Assembly (NCBI RefSeq): GCF_001522545.3
Contig: NC_031769.1
Location: 67,930,162 to 67,994,161, forward strand
From: Parus major
Taxonomy: Eukaryota; Chordata; Aves; Passeriformes; Paridae
Reading direction: 5' to 3'
Length of the DNA: 64,000 nucleotides
Below, piece by piece: positions 25,641 to 38,152 of the stretch. The notes beneath the pieces are model-generated. The model saw only the letters and a list, made by a program, of their open reading frames with translations. It did no database searches and had not been told where the DNA came from. The position numbers and the translations under genes were made by a program. Position 1 is the stretch's first letter. The number at the start of each line of letters is the position of its first letter.

Positions 25641-27033
25641 TTAAGCCAGCACTGCAAATTCAAGCCTTCATTTTATCCCTTGTTTTCTTTCTGCAGTCCC
25701 ATTTTTCAATGAATGTAGTTCTGCTCAGGTTCAGCCACCATGCCCAGAGCTGGCTGTGGCATGGGAACTGCAGTTTGGACCTCACATACTCCTGGCCCTT
25801 AAGGCTGACCAAAAATATCCTCAGGGACAACTTTGTAAATGCTCGGTATTCAGCTCAGGTGCCAGAGTCTTACAAAGTGCTTGTTATAAATCTTGTGGAA
25901 AATGTGACAGTGTAGTGAAATGTCTGAACTGGAGCAGTTCTTTTCTAGAAGTTTTCAGCATGCTGTGCACTGCTCTATTTTCAAATCCTTATTTTAGGAG
26001 CATGGGTTTTTATCAGACTGTTGCTAAGTAATTTTCAGGGTGGGTTTTTTTTCCATTTGCTTTTTGGTTTGGGGTTTTTTTGTGTGTTTTGTTTGTTTGT
26101 TTGTTTGTTTGTTTTTAAACTCAAAAATGTAACCCCCACCCCATCTAACTGATGATCTTTGAGAGGAAAAGCATCAAATTAGTTTCCTTCATATGACATG
26201 TCAAGTGGACAGCATCTTGCAAGCCAAAGACATAAACACTAATTCACCCACATAGTTTTATTACTGACTAAAATAAAACCATATGATGTTTCTGTATCAG
26301 TGCCTGAAAAAATTAGTTCACTAGATTCTGGCACTATAAAGTGTCCCCGACACTTTTGTTCATACACATATAAAGTCTGATGAAAAATGGTGATAGTTAT
26401 TTTCAAGGAATAGAGGAATAGCTGGAAAGCAGCTCCCCCAGAAGAGAAGTTACTTCAGCTGTTTGCCATTACTTCCATCAATGCTCACTCAGAACATGTT
26501 AAAATTGCAGTGTATACAATAAACTAAATTTTATAGGTCTTATTCTATAGAAAGTGAAGTAAATGAAAGGACTCAGATTAAGTTCAATGGATTTTGGAGC
26601 TGTCTCTGTGCTTCACACCAGGCACTACAGACACACATCCTAAAGCTCTGACACTCTATTTCTCAAAAAACTTAGAAATGGTGCTACCTAGTTTCAGGAA
26701 TAACTGTATAGCCAGTGTTGCATCTATCCAGAAGACAAACGTTTCCATTCTGTTTAAAAGAAAGACATTGTTTAGTTATGCTTGCATAGTTTTACAAGAA
26801 GAATGGCAGCAGAAATATATGAATTCTTTCTACAGCATTATTTAAAAAAAAAAAACTGCTGGTATTTAGCATATTTATATTTTGACAGAGCAAAATATAA
26901 GTTACTTACAAAACCTGCTATCTCAGCTAGCACATTTGAAAATAAAATGCCATGATTTATGTAATATCTTGTCATTCAGGGACATTGAAATATTGATTTG
27001 AAATATTTTACAAATAAGAATGGCATTGAAGTA
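25641..27033. other. Noncoding DNA with a (GTTT)n microsatellite
   Basis: No gene is supported. A T/G-rich run at 26041-26118 contains six exact GTTT units (26091-26114). The rest is unremarkable AT-rich sequence, with an A-run near 26844-26854. Confidence 0.65.
26091..26114. repeat. (GTTT)6 microsatellite
   Basis: Six exact GTTT units at the end of a longer T/G-rich low-complexity stretch. Confidence 0.85.
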
Positions 27034-27125
27034 TTCTCCCTTATTTTACCTCTACTCCACAGAGTTAAGTGAGATACTTAACTCTGTTGAGCAACTTGCC
27101 ATGTTTGACAAGCAGAGCCAGGAAT
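27034..27125 (-). mobile_element. MIR-like SINE remnant
   Basis: In minus orientation the segment follows the MIR consensus as I recall it. TCCCTTATTTTAC is followed by a CACAGAG word (27058-27064). AACTTGCC near 27093 is followed by AAGCAGAGCCAGGAATGGGG near 27110, where MIR reads 'ACTTGCCCAAGG ... GGCAGAGCCAGGATTTGAA'. Between the two halves lies an extra 12-bp fold-back (27059-27087) that is not part of MIR. The copy is old and has no function of its own. Confidence 0.5.
27059..27087. repeat. Perfect 12-bp hairpin inside the MIR remnant
   Basis: ACAGAGTTAAGT (27059-27070) and ACTTAACTCTGT (27076-27087) are exact reverse complements around the loop GAGAT. The left arm is close to normal MIR wording, while the right arm appears to be an added inverted copy. 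That is the pattern left by a local template-switch error during replication. Confidence 0.7.
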
Positions 27126-29919
27126 GGGGTTTGTAATGGCATTGCCTTATTGTCCTTTTCTTACACAGTATTTCCTATCTGTTTTCAGAGAATCTGTTAC
27201 TACAGATCACATTTACTATAGCTAGAAACAGCTGCTTGTGCACAACACCTTAGAATTACCAGAAAAGCCCATGATTCTGACAGCTCTGGAACAAAAGCCT
27301 TCATTGTTCCAGCTTAGGAAATGAAATGTAGCTGTCAGGTCGTATATCTTGTGGGTGAGGCACTGTAGAGGAGCATCACAAACAACTGCAGGGAGATGTG
27401 ATGGAGACAGACTGAGATTTAAGCTGCACTGCTTGGCACTGAGGAAAGGGCTGGGATAAGCTCAGCCTGTAACACATGGGCCCATAGACATGGAAATTGA
27501 GCAGCCCTGCTCTGATGTTCAAGTGGCTGCAGGATCTGTCTTATGTCCCCACAGCACTGAGGGGTCTCCTCAGCTCTGCCTTTGCAAACCAGGTGTTCCT
27601 CCTTCCTCAGATCTCTGGTGCCCCTCAAACCAACATCAGACTCACACACAGGCACACACACATGCCCCTTGTTTGCTCCTGTTCCTAGGAGCATGAATCC
27701 AGCATCAGGAATTGAGTCCACACACTGCAGAAAATTGTCTCTTGGCAAAGCTTCTCGAGGACTTTCGGTCCTCTGAACATAAGACTAATCAGGTGAACTC
27801 ATTTTTAGGCATGACCAGGTGCTGCCCACTGGCTCCTGTGTTGTCCCTTGATGGTGTGCAATAGAGAGGATGAGAGATGTTCTGTTCTTTCCCTCCACCA
27901 GGCACATGTGGCCATTGCATAAAGTGGCAAATCCATAAGTGTAAAGCTAAGGTTTAGTCACAATTCTATATACTGGCTCATCAAATGCCTTTGGGCATTT
28001 TTTTAGAGAATAATTTTGGTTGCAGCATGTCAATTTTCTTGCCATTTGCAGTTGGGGAAATGCTGGTGTGATCTTCAGTCACTGCTTCACGCTGGCTGTG
28101 GTGACTTCTGTGTGTGTCTGTTTTGCCTACTCATTCTGAGACGTCACTGGCCTCCACTCAAAATGAGACATGTGATGTTTAGGTATGCATGACAAAACTG
28201 TCAGACAGAGTTTTCAAAATTAAAATAAGATATCCAAGAATTTGGGAGAATTTATAAGCTGTAAAAGAAACCAAATCTGGACATTTTCTGAGCCAAAGAG
28301 ATACAAGATAGGTCCTATTAACAAGACACAACTATTTAGAATTTTCATTCATAATAAAATGTTCAGTTATATAACCACAGCCAAAAGAAAACCACACATT
28401 TTTTTCATTGCAATTATTTTAAATAAAGTGTGTCATTTTTTTTTCTCAGCCTGATCTTTGGCACCAAGATAGAATTGTACTTGAAGTGGAGCAGTAAAAC
28501 ACAATTAGCCTTTTTATTTCACAATGGTAGTTTCAAATCCATTCAGCTCTAATAAAAAAATGTGGAGTTCTTGAATTGACAATAAATCACAGATTAAGAT
28601 GCCTAACAGAAACAAATACTACTTCTGTATTTTTACAATAAACACTTGATATTGTAGCCTCTCTGCCTGTTCTTTGTTCTCCTCCTTGCCCCTTCACTCC
28701 CTCAAAAGACTTGATTTATGCCACCATGATCAAAATTTCATTACCTTCCACTTAACCCAGTGGAAATAAAACCTATCTTGAGAAATATGGAATATGTGAA
28801 GAATCAAAGTTTGCTTTTTGATCTTTTACTTTAAGATATTGAGTAGAAACTTCTTTTCTCTCAGAAGCAACTACTTTTATTTTTTAATTTATTTTAAATT
28901 TTTTTTTCAGCAACAAGGAATGGAAGATTAAAGAAAAGGAATACGGTTCATAAAACTTTTTTCCACGGGCGTGCCCTATATGACAGACTGTGTCCCCGAA
29001 ACACCTTGGCTCAAATGTAGTAGCTGTGGGTGTGGTGATTATTTCCTGGCACAAGGAGGGATTTCAGGAAAGCACTGACTCTGCCTTCTCCACCCAGGCA
29101 GGTTCCTGACCTCTACTTACAAGTGACAAGAGCCCTCATGTGCATAAATCCTACAGAATCCTTTAGGCAAAACCACTCACAGTGTTTGCATTGTGGGACT
29201 GTTCTCTTGAAAATATAAATGTATGCATAGCGTGCCTGAGGGTACCCAGCTTTGAGTTATAGAGTGACTTGTGAGTAGTCATGGCATTTGGTTTGAAGAC
29301 ACTCCCCCTGTCTCCCTCCCCACTTCCCACTTCTTATTTTAAATTCAGCTTTTCAAAAGCTTGTTACCAAAAATATTCTGATAGATCTGTGGTCGTGCTG
29401 ACTAGCAAGAGCTTTGCAATAAGGAGTGAAAGATCACTTTATAGACTTCAGCTCCTGCCTGGAATAGCTACTTTTTTCCTTTCACTTTTTTTCACCCTTT
29501 TTTGGCAGATATATTAAAAGGACCAAAAAAAAAAAAAAAAAAGAGTGTATGGATTTATTGCTCTATGGGGCTATTAGATGGGTAGTCACAGAGATCAAAG
29601 TGCTCTCTCTGCTGAACAGGTGTGGCATGGAAAGTGCCAATTCTCTCCTTTCTAAGCTGTGCACTGAGGGAATATATTTTTTGGACAAGACTTTACACAA
29701 CCAAACCCAGAGAGAACCTGAACTAAAAAAAGTTTCACTGAATAGGAGGAATGGACACAGGAGCTGTGTATCCAGATCAGGCTTAGATAGGTGGTCTGAC
29801 AGAGTATTTAAGTAACACTAAGCTAATTCTTGCCCTGTTCCTTTCAGCACACCTAGCTTCCCCCAAAATTTTTACAAGGCAACCTTGATGGTAGTAAGTA
29901 GATCATTAGAGAAACTATT
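27126..29919. other. Unique noncoding DNA with short CA and A runs
   Basis: No gene is supported. There is a CA-rich run at 27641-27662 and an 18-base A-run at 29525-29542. A strong-looking splice-acceptor-like sequence (long T run then CAG, near 28897-28910) has no matching open exon downstream. A frame of 109 codons (27419-27748, minus) has no recognisable domain. Confidence 0.65.
29525..29542. repeat. Poly(A) run, 18 bases
   Basis: An uninterrupted run of 18 A. It could be the tail of a lost retroposed sequence or simple slippage; the sequence before it is not recognisable as a retrocopy. Confidence 0.8.
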
Positions 29920-30247
29920 TACAAGAGCAAAAGAGACTACTTACAAGAGTGTGTAGTGACAGGACAAGAGGAATGTCTTCAAACTGAAAGACAGTATGTT
30001 TAAGTTAGATATTGGAAAAAAAAGTTCTCCACTGTGAGGGTGAGGTGCTGGAACAGGCTGCCCAGAAAAGTTGTGGGTGCCCCGTCCTTGGAAGTGTTCA
30101 AGGTCAAGTTGGATGGTGCTCTGAGCAATCTGGTCTAGTGGAAGGTGTCCCTGCCCATGGCTGGGGAATTGGAACTAGGTGATCTTTAAGATCCCTTTAA
30201 ACCTAAAGCATTCTTATGATTTTATGATTCTATGATTTTATGATCTG
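29920..30247 (+). mobile_element. CR1 LINE 3' end with terminal repeats, 5'-truncated
   Basis: This is the clearest repeat in the window. It reads in order: GTGTAGTGACAGGACAAGAG (near 29952), CTCCACTGTGAGGGTGAGG (near 30027), GTGCTGGAACAGGCTGCCC (near 30045), GGTCTAGTGGAAGGTGTCCC (near 30132) and GGAACTAGGTGATCTTTAAG (near 30171). It ends in degenerate octamer-like repeats related to ATTCTATG at 30211-30245. These are the 3' untranslated region and diagnostic tail of avian CR1, the dominant LINE of birds. The 5' end is truncated near 29900-29920. It keeps no coding sequence. Small deletions relative to the family wording make it an old but not ancient copy. Confidence 0.93.
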
Positions 30248-31264
30248 ATCTTTGTGTATAGTTAGACCAGGAGATGTGTTTGCTTCATACATGGACTTCT
30301 TGTTCTCTTTTACTAGAAAAAAAACCAGAACACTAACTGTGGCCAATGCCAAAAAACAAAAGACCATATCTGTTCAACAAATGACCCCTCCCTCTTCTTT
30401 GTAGAAGACTAAACTTTTCTGATTAATCCTGTCAAGGAGACTGTGGTGGCAAAGAGGAGCCAAGGAGCAACAGGAGCGCAAACTGGAAAAGGACAGGCAC
30501 GTACATATTTTAGGCATATACCAGAGCAAAACTGCCCAAGGGCTGAAGTTTCTGGGGTCTACCAGTACCAAGTGACTCTTGGTTTAACCTGCAGGGGTGG
30601 AGCTGTTGCTGAGAGCTTTGATGTCTTAGAAGGATCCTGTGAAACATCTTCACCAAGCAGAACAGGGCTTGGGTCAGTGCAGGGGATTCATCAAGGGAAA
30701 AAGCGGTCAGCCAGCAACTCTGGTCTCTGGAAGCCTTGAAGTTTAAATGGGCTTGAGTAGAGCCCTGCCTTTGTTTAAGCAAGTCCAGGAAGAGGAACAT
30801 CCTGGGAAGATCAGGCCACAGGCAGTTTGGTTTAAGAAAAGCAGATTAGGGGAAACAAAGACAAGAATAAGGTGCTGAAATGGGCTGTGCCCTCCAAAGC
30901 ATCCTATCTTTAAATAATCTTGGCTGGGACTCAGGATTCCTGATCATTCCTCTGCTTGTCAGCAAATATCTGTGAAAATCACATGAAAATTTTGTTTGAT
31001 TCTCCTTGGGTACAGATCTGCAGCACCATCCCTGCCATGCATCACATTAACTCACATCCATGTCATAGTGACTCTGTTCACCACTACCATAGCTTACCAT
31101 TTCCACAGCTTACCATTATGCTCTAATGAAAGCTCTACAACACACCATCATCAAAAAAGATGTTACTGACTTTTGAAATTAGGTACTCAGAAGCAAGGAA
31201 ATTTCTGTGCAGCCTACACTCACACCCTAACTCACATGAATGGATTATGACTAGGGCCTTTAAC
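30248..31264. other. Unique noncoding DNA between two CR1 tails
   Basis: About 1 kb with no supported gene. Two opposed open frames near 30443-30800 (98 and 96 codons) overlap on opposite strands and have no recognisable product. Confidence 0.65.
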
Positions 31265-31328
31265 TGCACTGAACTCAATGATCTTGGAAGTCTTCTTCAA
31301 CCCTTAATGATTCTTTGATTCTTTGATA
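31265..31328 (+). mobile_element. CR1 LINE terminal scrap
   Basis: CACTGAACTCAATGATCTTG, then GGAAGTCTTCTTCAACCC, then ATGATTCTTTGATTCTTTGA is the last 60 or so bases of a CR1 3' end, including the degenerate tail (31307-31328). It is extremely 5'-truncated and lies on the same strand as the copy about 1 kb upstream. Confidence 0.72.
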
Positions 31329-34300
31329 AAAACCCTCTATCTTATTCAGAAATTAAAGTAAACATTCCATTTCTGCACAGTGAGTATTTATTTTGGGGTA
31401 TTTGTTACCCTGTGCAAAGAATGAGAGAGGACGCTTGTGAGGAAAAACATTCTCCATGTGAGGGTCTCTTGTAAGACAGCCTCTTAATTGATGTACATGT
31501 GTGGCATTTGACAAAGACTGTTCTGAAATAATTTAATGTGTTGTATCATGAAGTCTCTTCAGAATAAAAAGCATGGACCAGGAAGGCAGGTTTTCTGAAA
31601 CAGTATGTCAGAGACAGCTGATTAAACAAAACCCAAGCTCTGAGTTCCTTCATTAAAAGGGATTGGGAATTCATGTCAAGCAATTCTTTTTCCCATCTTC
31701 ATCTTGATCTCACAAATATTTTAGAAAATGTGTACATTTTTGTCAAGCATTTTAGCATAGCTGGGAAGGTGTCTCTTTTTTTTCCCATCATCACTTCTGG
31801 ATTTTTTTTGTGTTATGTTTTGTGTTATGTTTTGTGTCTCAGTTCCTTGATTTGAGAAAAGGGGAGTGATGATACCAACTGCCTCTGACTACTTATAATA
31901 AAAACCTGGACAATATATCTAGGTTCATATGACAGCTGCATTTAAGTGGAAATTAACCTTTGGGCATGTATGATTTGGGTAAATCTGAATCTGTTTTCAA
32001 AAGGACTTTGGAATGTACCTGTCTGTACCATGTAATTTACAGACTGTCATCTGCCACATACCAGCCTTTTGTCTGAAAAGATCTGGCCATTATACCTATT
32101 CCAAAGAAACTGCAAGATTTGGGAGAAATGGTGGGAAAAGTGTATTTTTTGTTAAGTTTTGGTTTTGCTTGATTCATGCTCAAACTTTCCTAAAATAGTC
32201 ACTCTTGGAAAGAGAACAACTCTGGAAAAAGTTCAGCCAAGAAGGCTAAAGTTTATGAAAATAATAAATAACTGAAACTGGGCCTTCAGAATGGAAATGT
32301 TTAGATGAACTTAATATTAGTGCCTTTACATACTGGTGCTTCACTGGATTTTTGAGTCAGAAATATAGAGTGCAGGAAATGAGTGGGAGAAAATCACTGG
32401 GTTGATTTTGCTTGTTGTTTTTTTTTTTTTTCCTACTGGTGTACTTTTAATGAAAACAGGAAGAAAATAGAATATGACATGTACATGATGTGGTACTGAT
32501 ACAGTTCACTTAGGCCACTGACACATCCTTCAGCTACCAGTGAATCATTCTTGATGAGTAAAGTGAATTGCAACTGAAAGTGGAAAATTTCTGTAAAATT
32601 TATACCAAGTGTTCACATCATGCTTTAGTACACTAATACATAGTAAGCCCATAATAAGAAGGTGCCTTCTGCTCTTGTGCAAAGAGGGAGATGAAAATAA
32701 AAAATGAAATCATGTAAGTATTTTAATTTCCTGAGGTTTGTAGAATGACGCTATTGACAGCATAAGCATCAGTAAAATTTGGAGAAGTGTTTAATAGATA
32801 ATAGATAAAATTAGAGCTCATAAAATATTTGTGATATCATTTGATGTGTTGCAGCTACATCTTAAAACGTGTTTTTTCTTACTTGTGATGAATGCTGCTT
32901 GGAAATACCTATTTGTGCAGCTTTGATGGTTACTTAATTTTCATGGAAATGCTAGGTTCTTGTTAAACACTCAATTCCTAAAACTATCAAACAAACAACA
33001 TTCCAAAATGGCCTTCCCAAAATCATTTGAAGCATATATATTATGGTATAGAAAATTCATGTGAGATTCTTCCTCCTATGAATTTTCTACTGACAAATAT
33101 GTTCACAAACATTAATTAGAGAGCAAATAGAAAAGGAATAATATTTATCCTATTTTCCTGAGTTTTAATGATGTGAATGCCTAAGCTTGATATTTGGAGC
33201 CTTTGCCTTCTCTCTGGCGATGCTGTTTGATGTTCCATAGTTCAGCATGAATAATCTGCCCAACAAGAAAGACTTTGGGGTTAATAACAGGTAAAAATGG
33301 CTGACCTCTGAGTTTCCCCATGTCTGTATTAGTATCTTGAACTGGATAAAGCATGGTCAAAACCTGAAGGATTGCACATAATTTTCTCTTTGTGGGCAGT
33401 GGCCAACCTCTTCTGCTCCTCGTGCCTGGATGGCAGAGAGGAGAAGCCTGCATGACAATTCACCCAAGCTCAGGAGCTGCCCAGGCAGAGCAGAATATAA
33501 AATGACATCTCAGTCACTGATGAACATTGCCTCACCTCCAGAGACACAGAAAATGTGTGGGATAAAGTTATGACAGTCACCAAACTTTCAGCTCAAGGCA
33601 CACTGCTACGAATGTAGCTCACATTGCTCTTCCATGAGATTTGAAAACAATTATCACCCATCTCTACAGAAACCACACATTTATCAAGAATCACCTCTTT
33701 GCTTTCCATAGTGGTAATCTTCACAGAAATTAATAGTTTTTGTGAACCAGTCTTGTCACCTCTGCCAATGAGTGGAACTCCTGGAACTCATCTGGGCTTC
33801 CCTCAGTGGCCATCAAGTTGCACCCTGATCTTCTTTCTGCTCCTTTAGCACAAACTTCAGCAAAAAACCAATCTGACTTGCAAAATGTGCAGCCAAAATC
33901 TGCTCTTACCATTAGCATTGTCAGAGGTATAAACCAAGAATAACCTGCCAGACACATCCAAAGGCTTTTGAACCTGGGGCCAAAATAGCAGAGTCAGAGG
34001 TCTGGCAGAAAGCATGCACCCATGTCTAAGCAGGGAGTGGACTGAAAGCCCTGGCAGCAATCAGGAGTGCTCTCAGACTCCAAGAGCCATAAATGATGGA
34101 TGAGTTAACTGCTATGAGGGTCCAATTAATATGCCCCGTTATTGGACAGATTTTTCAAGCTCCACTCTCAGGGCTCTGGATTTTCTGAACAGACTTCAGG
34201 CAAAATTTTTCAATATTTAAGACACATTTCATCTGAAACAGAGATAACTGTTTCTTTGAATGACTAAATTAGTTTCTATTAGTTACTTAGCTGACAGTGC

Positions 34301-36833
34301 TGTTCATAACATGAGATGAATACATTTCAGGTAGCTCTTCCGTCCTCAACAAGGATGAGATGGAATCAAAGAAAGCAACTGTTAAAGCACGGAAAGTAGC
34401 ATGGTGCTGGGAAGAGAATAAACCTTCAAGAGAATGAAAGGAAAAGAAAAGAATTAAGAGAGAGATCAGAAAGTACAATTAGGAAATTTCAATGTAGTAA
34501 ACTAAGTTAGTGAGGCCAGGAGAGGGGAAAATTTGAATCCAGGTCCGGTACTGGCATACATTCATCTAATGCTTCTGTTGCAGAACATCGCATAAGAAAA
34601 CTGCAATTCTTTTAAAACTTCTTAAGTGATGTGCGTGCACATTGCTATGACTTTTATTTGGAGTTGAATGTTTGAATTTCCCCCAGTGGAACTGAAAATC
34701 CTGCTCAAAGTACTGTGCTATCCAGACAGGCCAAGCAGCTCATGTGGTAACGAAATGCAACACAGATACAGTCAGTAAGAAGAAGGAGTAGCAGAAACAC
34801 TGATTTGGGGTGGGGGAGAGTGTCCTTTTGAATTTCATAGAGATTCTTCTTTCACCTTAAATATTATACCAGCTAGTCCAAACTTAGGATTCTGATTTAG
34901 GCAATCAGAAGTTAAATGTTGAGATATATACATATTTATATATATACACAGACACAGAACTAGTACATCTTTTTTTCCCATTTAATGTTTCTTCCATTTT
35001 GGGTAGACAAAGATGTCAATGTAATGCCACTTATAATTTAATTTTAAAGCACAAGAAGCTCCTGGACAGAGTTAAAATACAAGATACTTCTCTGAGAAAA
35101 GTTTTGAAAAGTTATGCCGCGAGCTTTCTCCACACAGTCACACACTGTGCAAGGTACAGGAGGTTCTGTCACAAAGTTTCATTCCTGTTGTAAGATTGCC
35201 CACATGAATGTGTCACCTAGTGATTCCAGCTTTTGTCCAGATTAATAGCATTTGTCTATGAATGCCCTTTGCTTGTGTACTATGCATATAGGTTGCAAAT
35301 CGCTGAATTTACATGCATGTACATGCCTGAATTGACCATTTGTGGTTGTGCACAGACTGACCCAGGAGAAGGACATAGCTACCAACTCTTACAGATGAAT
35401 AGCAATATGCTCTTCTCCCTGCTTCCTTTGAGATTCTTCTTCCAAGAGATACAGCTCAGCAGGGACCGATTGCTTCCCCATTAGCTTTTCTACATTTAGA
35501 AGACAAAAATTAATACAAACCACATTAACACACAGTTCTACTAGACCCATTACAAAGCCTGGAATTCCCTCCAAGACAAGCACCAATGCTTTATCTCTGA
35601 TTACTGCAAATCACAACTGGCCCATTTTGACTTTTGACTAATGGGATGTGGTACTGGAGATGACCTTTGACTGGACTGGGTCAGGTGTTTAAATTGACTT
35701 CTGCTGCTCTGTTTACAGCAAGCACCAACACTGCTGCCGGCTTCTGAGGAACATGCTTTCCTCTTTCATGCTTCCATGGTCCTCAAAAGCTGCTGTTCCC
35801 ATTGCCAAGAGGTGAGACCATGCAGAAGGGTATAATCTCACAAGACAGAAGTGCAACAGTAGTTGTCAGAGAAGTGGCACTAAAACCAACAAACAAGGCT
35901 TGACCCAATCATGCAAACATTTGATTTTCAACCCATGATTTCCAGCTTCCAGAAGTCCAGCGCATTCTGGCAACATTGCTTAGTGCTCAAGGTCTCTGGA
36001 AATAACTACAGAATTTTAGTTTTCTTCTCTAGGGACATATTTTGTTTGCTATAGTATAGTTTGTTTTATATATATTTAGTTTTCTATAGTATGCTTGCAA
36101 TCCAAAATAACTTCCTAAAATTTCCTGATTCACATTTTCTTCTGTGATTTCCTAAAATCACAGTCTGTAGTCAGAGGCAGAGGTCTTCGCTAATCCTTAG
36201 AGTCCAAGAAGTACTGTAAGACTGAGTAGACAAGACTTCACGTTCACTGTGTGATAAAGCCTCTAAGGATTCTTCTGTATTCATGAACATCACAAGCAGA
36301 GACAGCATGGAGAAGAGACTGAGTGTGTTTGAACTCTGAATTCTGATATGGACTGTGATAATGTTAAGAACATAGGAGGCCTTTTTATTAATGCATGGAT
36401 TAAACAGAATGAATTATTGTGAGCGTAAAGTCCACATTTACCCCAAAAAAGTGACTCATCACAGATACACTGAATGAAACACTGACCTTGTTCTGTTTTG
36501 GGGGTTTACTGTGGGGGGTTTTTCTGGTGTTTGTTTGGTTGATTGTTTTTGTGGGGTTTTTTTTCATTTCTCTAATCATAACCTAATTAAATCAGTTTCA
36601 GAAAGTTATTTACAGTTTGTCTAATAAGTTTTCTGGAGATTGTGTTACATAATGAGTGAGTTCCAGGGTATGTCATAAGAAAGAACTTAAGAACATCAAA
36701 TAGGCAAGGGCTTTTTGAATCCAACAACTAACTCTTCGTGTATTTCAGGCTATCTCTGAGTTTGCATCCTGGGATTGCAGAGGCATGGCTTAAGGCTTTT
36801 CTGGAACTAAGCAAAATTCTGATGCTCAAGACC
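31329..36833. other. Unique noncoding DNA, nothing recognised
   Basis: No gene, RNA or sizeable repeat is supported in these 5.5 kb. Minor items are a 12-bp tandem of GTGTTATGTTTT (two copies, about 31810-31833), a 14-base T-run at 32418-32431 and an AT-rich TATA-like stretch near 34922-34948. Open frames do not exceed about 90 codons. Confidence 0.65.
31810..31833. repeat. 12-bp tandem duplication
   Basis: GTGTTATGTTTT is present twice in tandem and followed by a further GTGT. Simple duplication. Confidence 0.75.
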
Positions 36834-38133
36834 TCAGGGCTTATGTGGGACCAGGGCATTCTTTCCATTGGAAAATGAGAAAAGTAGGGCTGAGAAGGGG
36901 AGTCCTGGGAGACAGTTGTGTAGGAATGGGCTTGCCTTCCTTCCTGCCACCAGGGGGGAGATTGCAGTTACCCAGCACCACACAAACCCAGCCCATCCCA
37001 CATCTATAAGCCTCTCTGTCCAAAGCCCTGGCATGAACAAACCACTGGAAACAGATGTTTTATTGTCTTGGCAGGGAACTGTGCTAGACAGTTGCTGCCT
37101 TTGCCAACTCCTGGTAGTGGGAATGTCGGATTTTTTGGTGAAATTTACTTCCCAATACTTCATTTTCACATACAGAGACAAGATATCCGGTATCTTGGAA
37201 AATAAGTCTCTTTCTGTTTGCTTTCTCAGTGCATTTGAAGGTACAATGTACAAACAAGGCATGCAGTTGCAGACTATCACCTACCAAGGGTCCTCTGCAC
37301 TGGGACCAAATGCAAAAAAATGGGTCTAAAGTGAAAGCTCACAGTCAAAAAACTTGGGGTTCTGTGCAAAAGCCAATGTATAATTTTCAACAGAGCAAAT
37401 AGTTTCCACTTGTTCGGCCTCTGCTGTACTTATGGCCATTAGGGACCTGGTATCACTTCTCAGACATGTATGAGTGGATAGACCCAGTGCCCTAAAGGAA
37501 TTCCAGTTAATGACTCCAAGGTCATTACCTTGTGTTCTTCCTACGTAAGCTCTCAAGCGAGTTTAGTTGGCTATATTACCCTTTGCTTCCCCTGCTAAAA
37601 ACAATCTTGCTGGCAGTGCTGCTTTTCCTCAGTAGAAGTAGCCACATTTCAGTGACGGGTGACGTGAGCTCTGCAAATACAGAGCCAAATTACACGGTAA
37701 TGCAAGAGCATGTATTTATGACAGCAATGGATTTGTGCCTGGTCGCACTGTGGCTGTGGGAGGCTGACAGATGATAAAATTGTCTGGGCTGAAAAGCATT
37801 ACAGTTTTGCTGATGTAGCTACAGTAGGCAAGTCCTATGACAAATCTGTTTCAGGGTCTCATGCTAAGTTTTTCAAAATACCACGTATTTACACAAATGC
37901 ATTTCAGAATTCATCCATAAGTTATTTGCCTTTCATCCTTCATTCATCTTTCCTCCAAAAACCTGATAGGTTGTTATTTTTAAAGCACTGCTTGCTTTAT
38001 TAAAAGCTATGGAAGAGTGATCATCAATGGTATACTACAAAAACTAATATATCATTTGGAGATGAAAGGGCCATACCTGCAGCATTATCAGCTCTGGCTT
38101 AGAGCTAGAGTGCTATAAAATGGGTCCTCAAAA

Positions 38134-38152
38134 GTGTGTGGTGTGTGTGTGT
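38134..38152. repeat. (GT)n microsatellite
   Basis: Short interrupted GT dinucleotide run. Confidence 0.8.

Noticed and set aside
28880..28915. Polypyrimidine run plus CAG resembling a splice acceptor
   Set aside because: No convincing exon follows, and T-rich runs ending in CAG are common in AT-rich DNA.
36834..37329. Overlapping 148- and 153-codon frames on opposite strands
   Set aside because: Mutually overlapping antisense frames without any recognisable product are typical of chance open sequence; no supporting signals.
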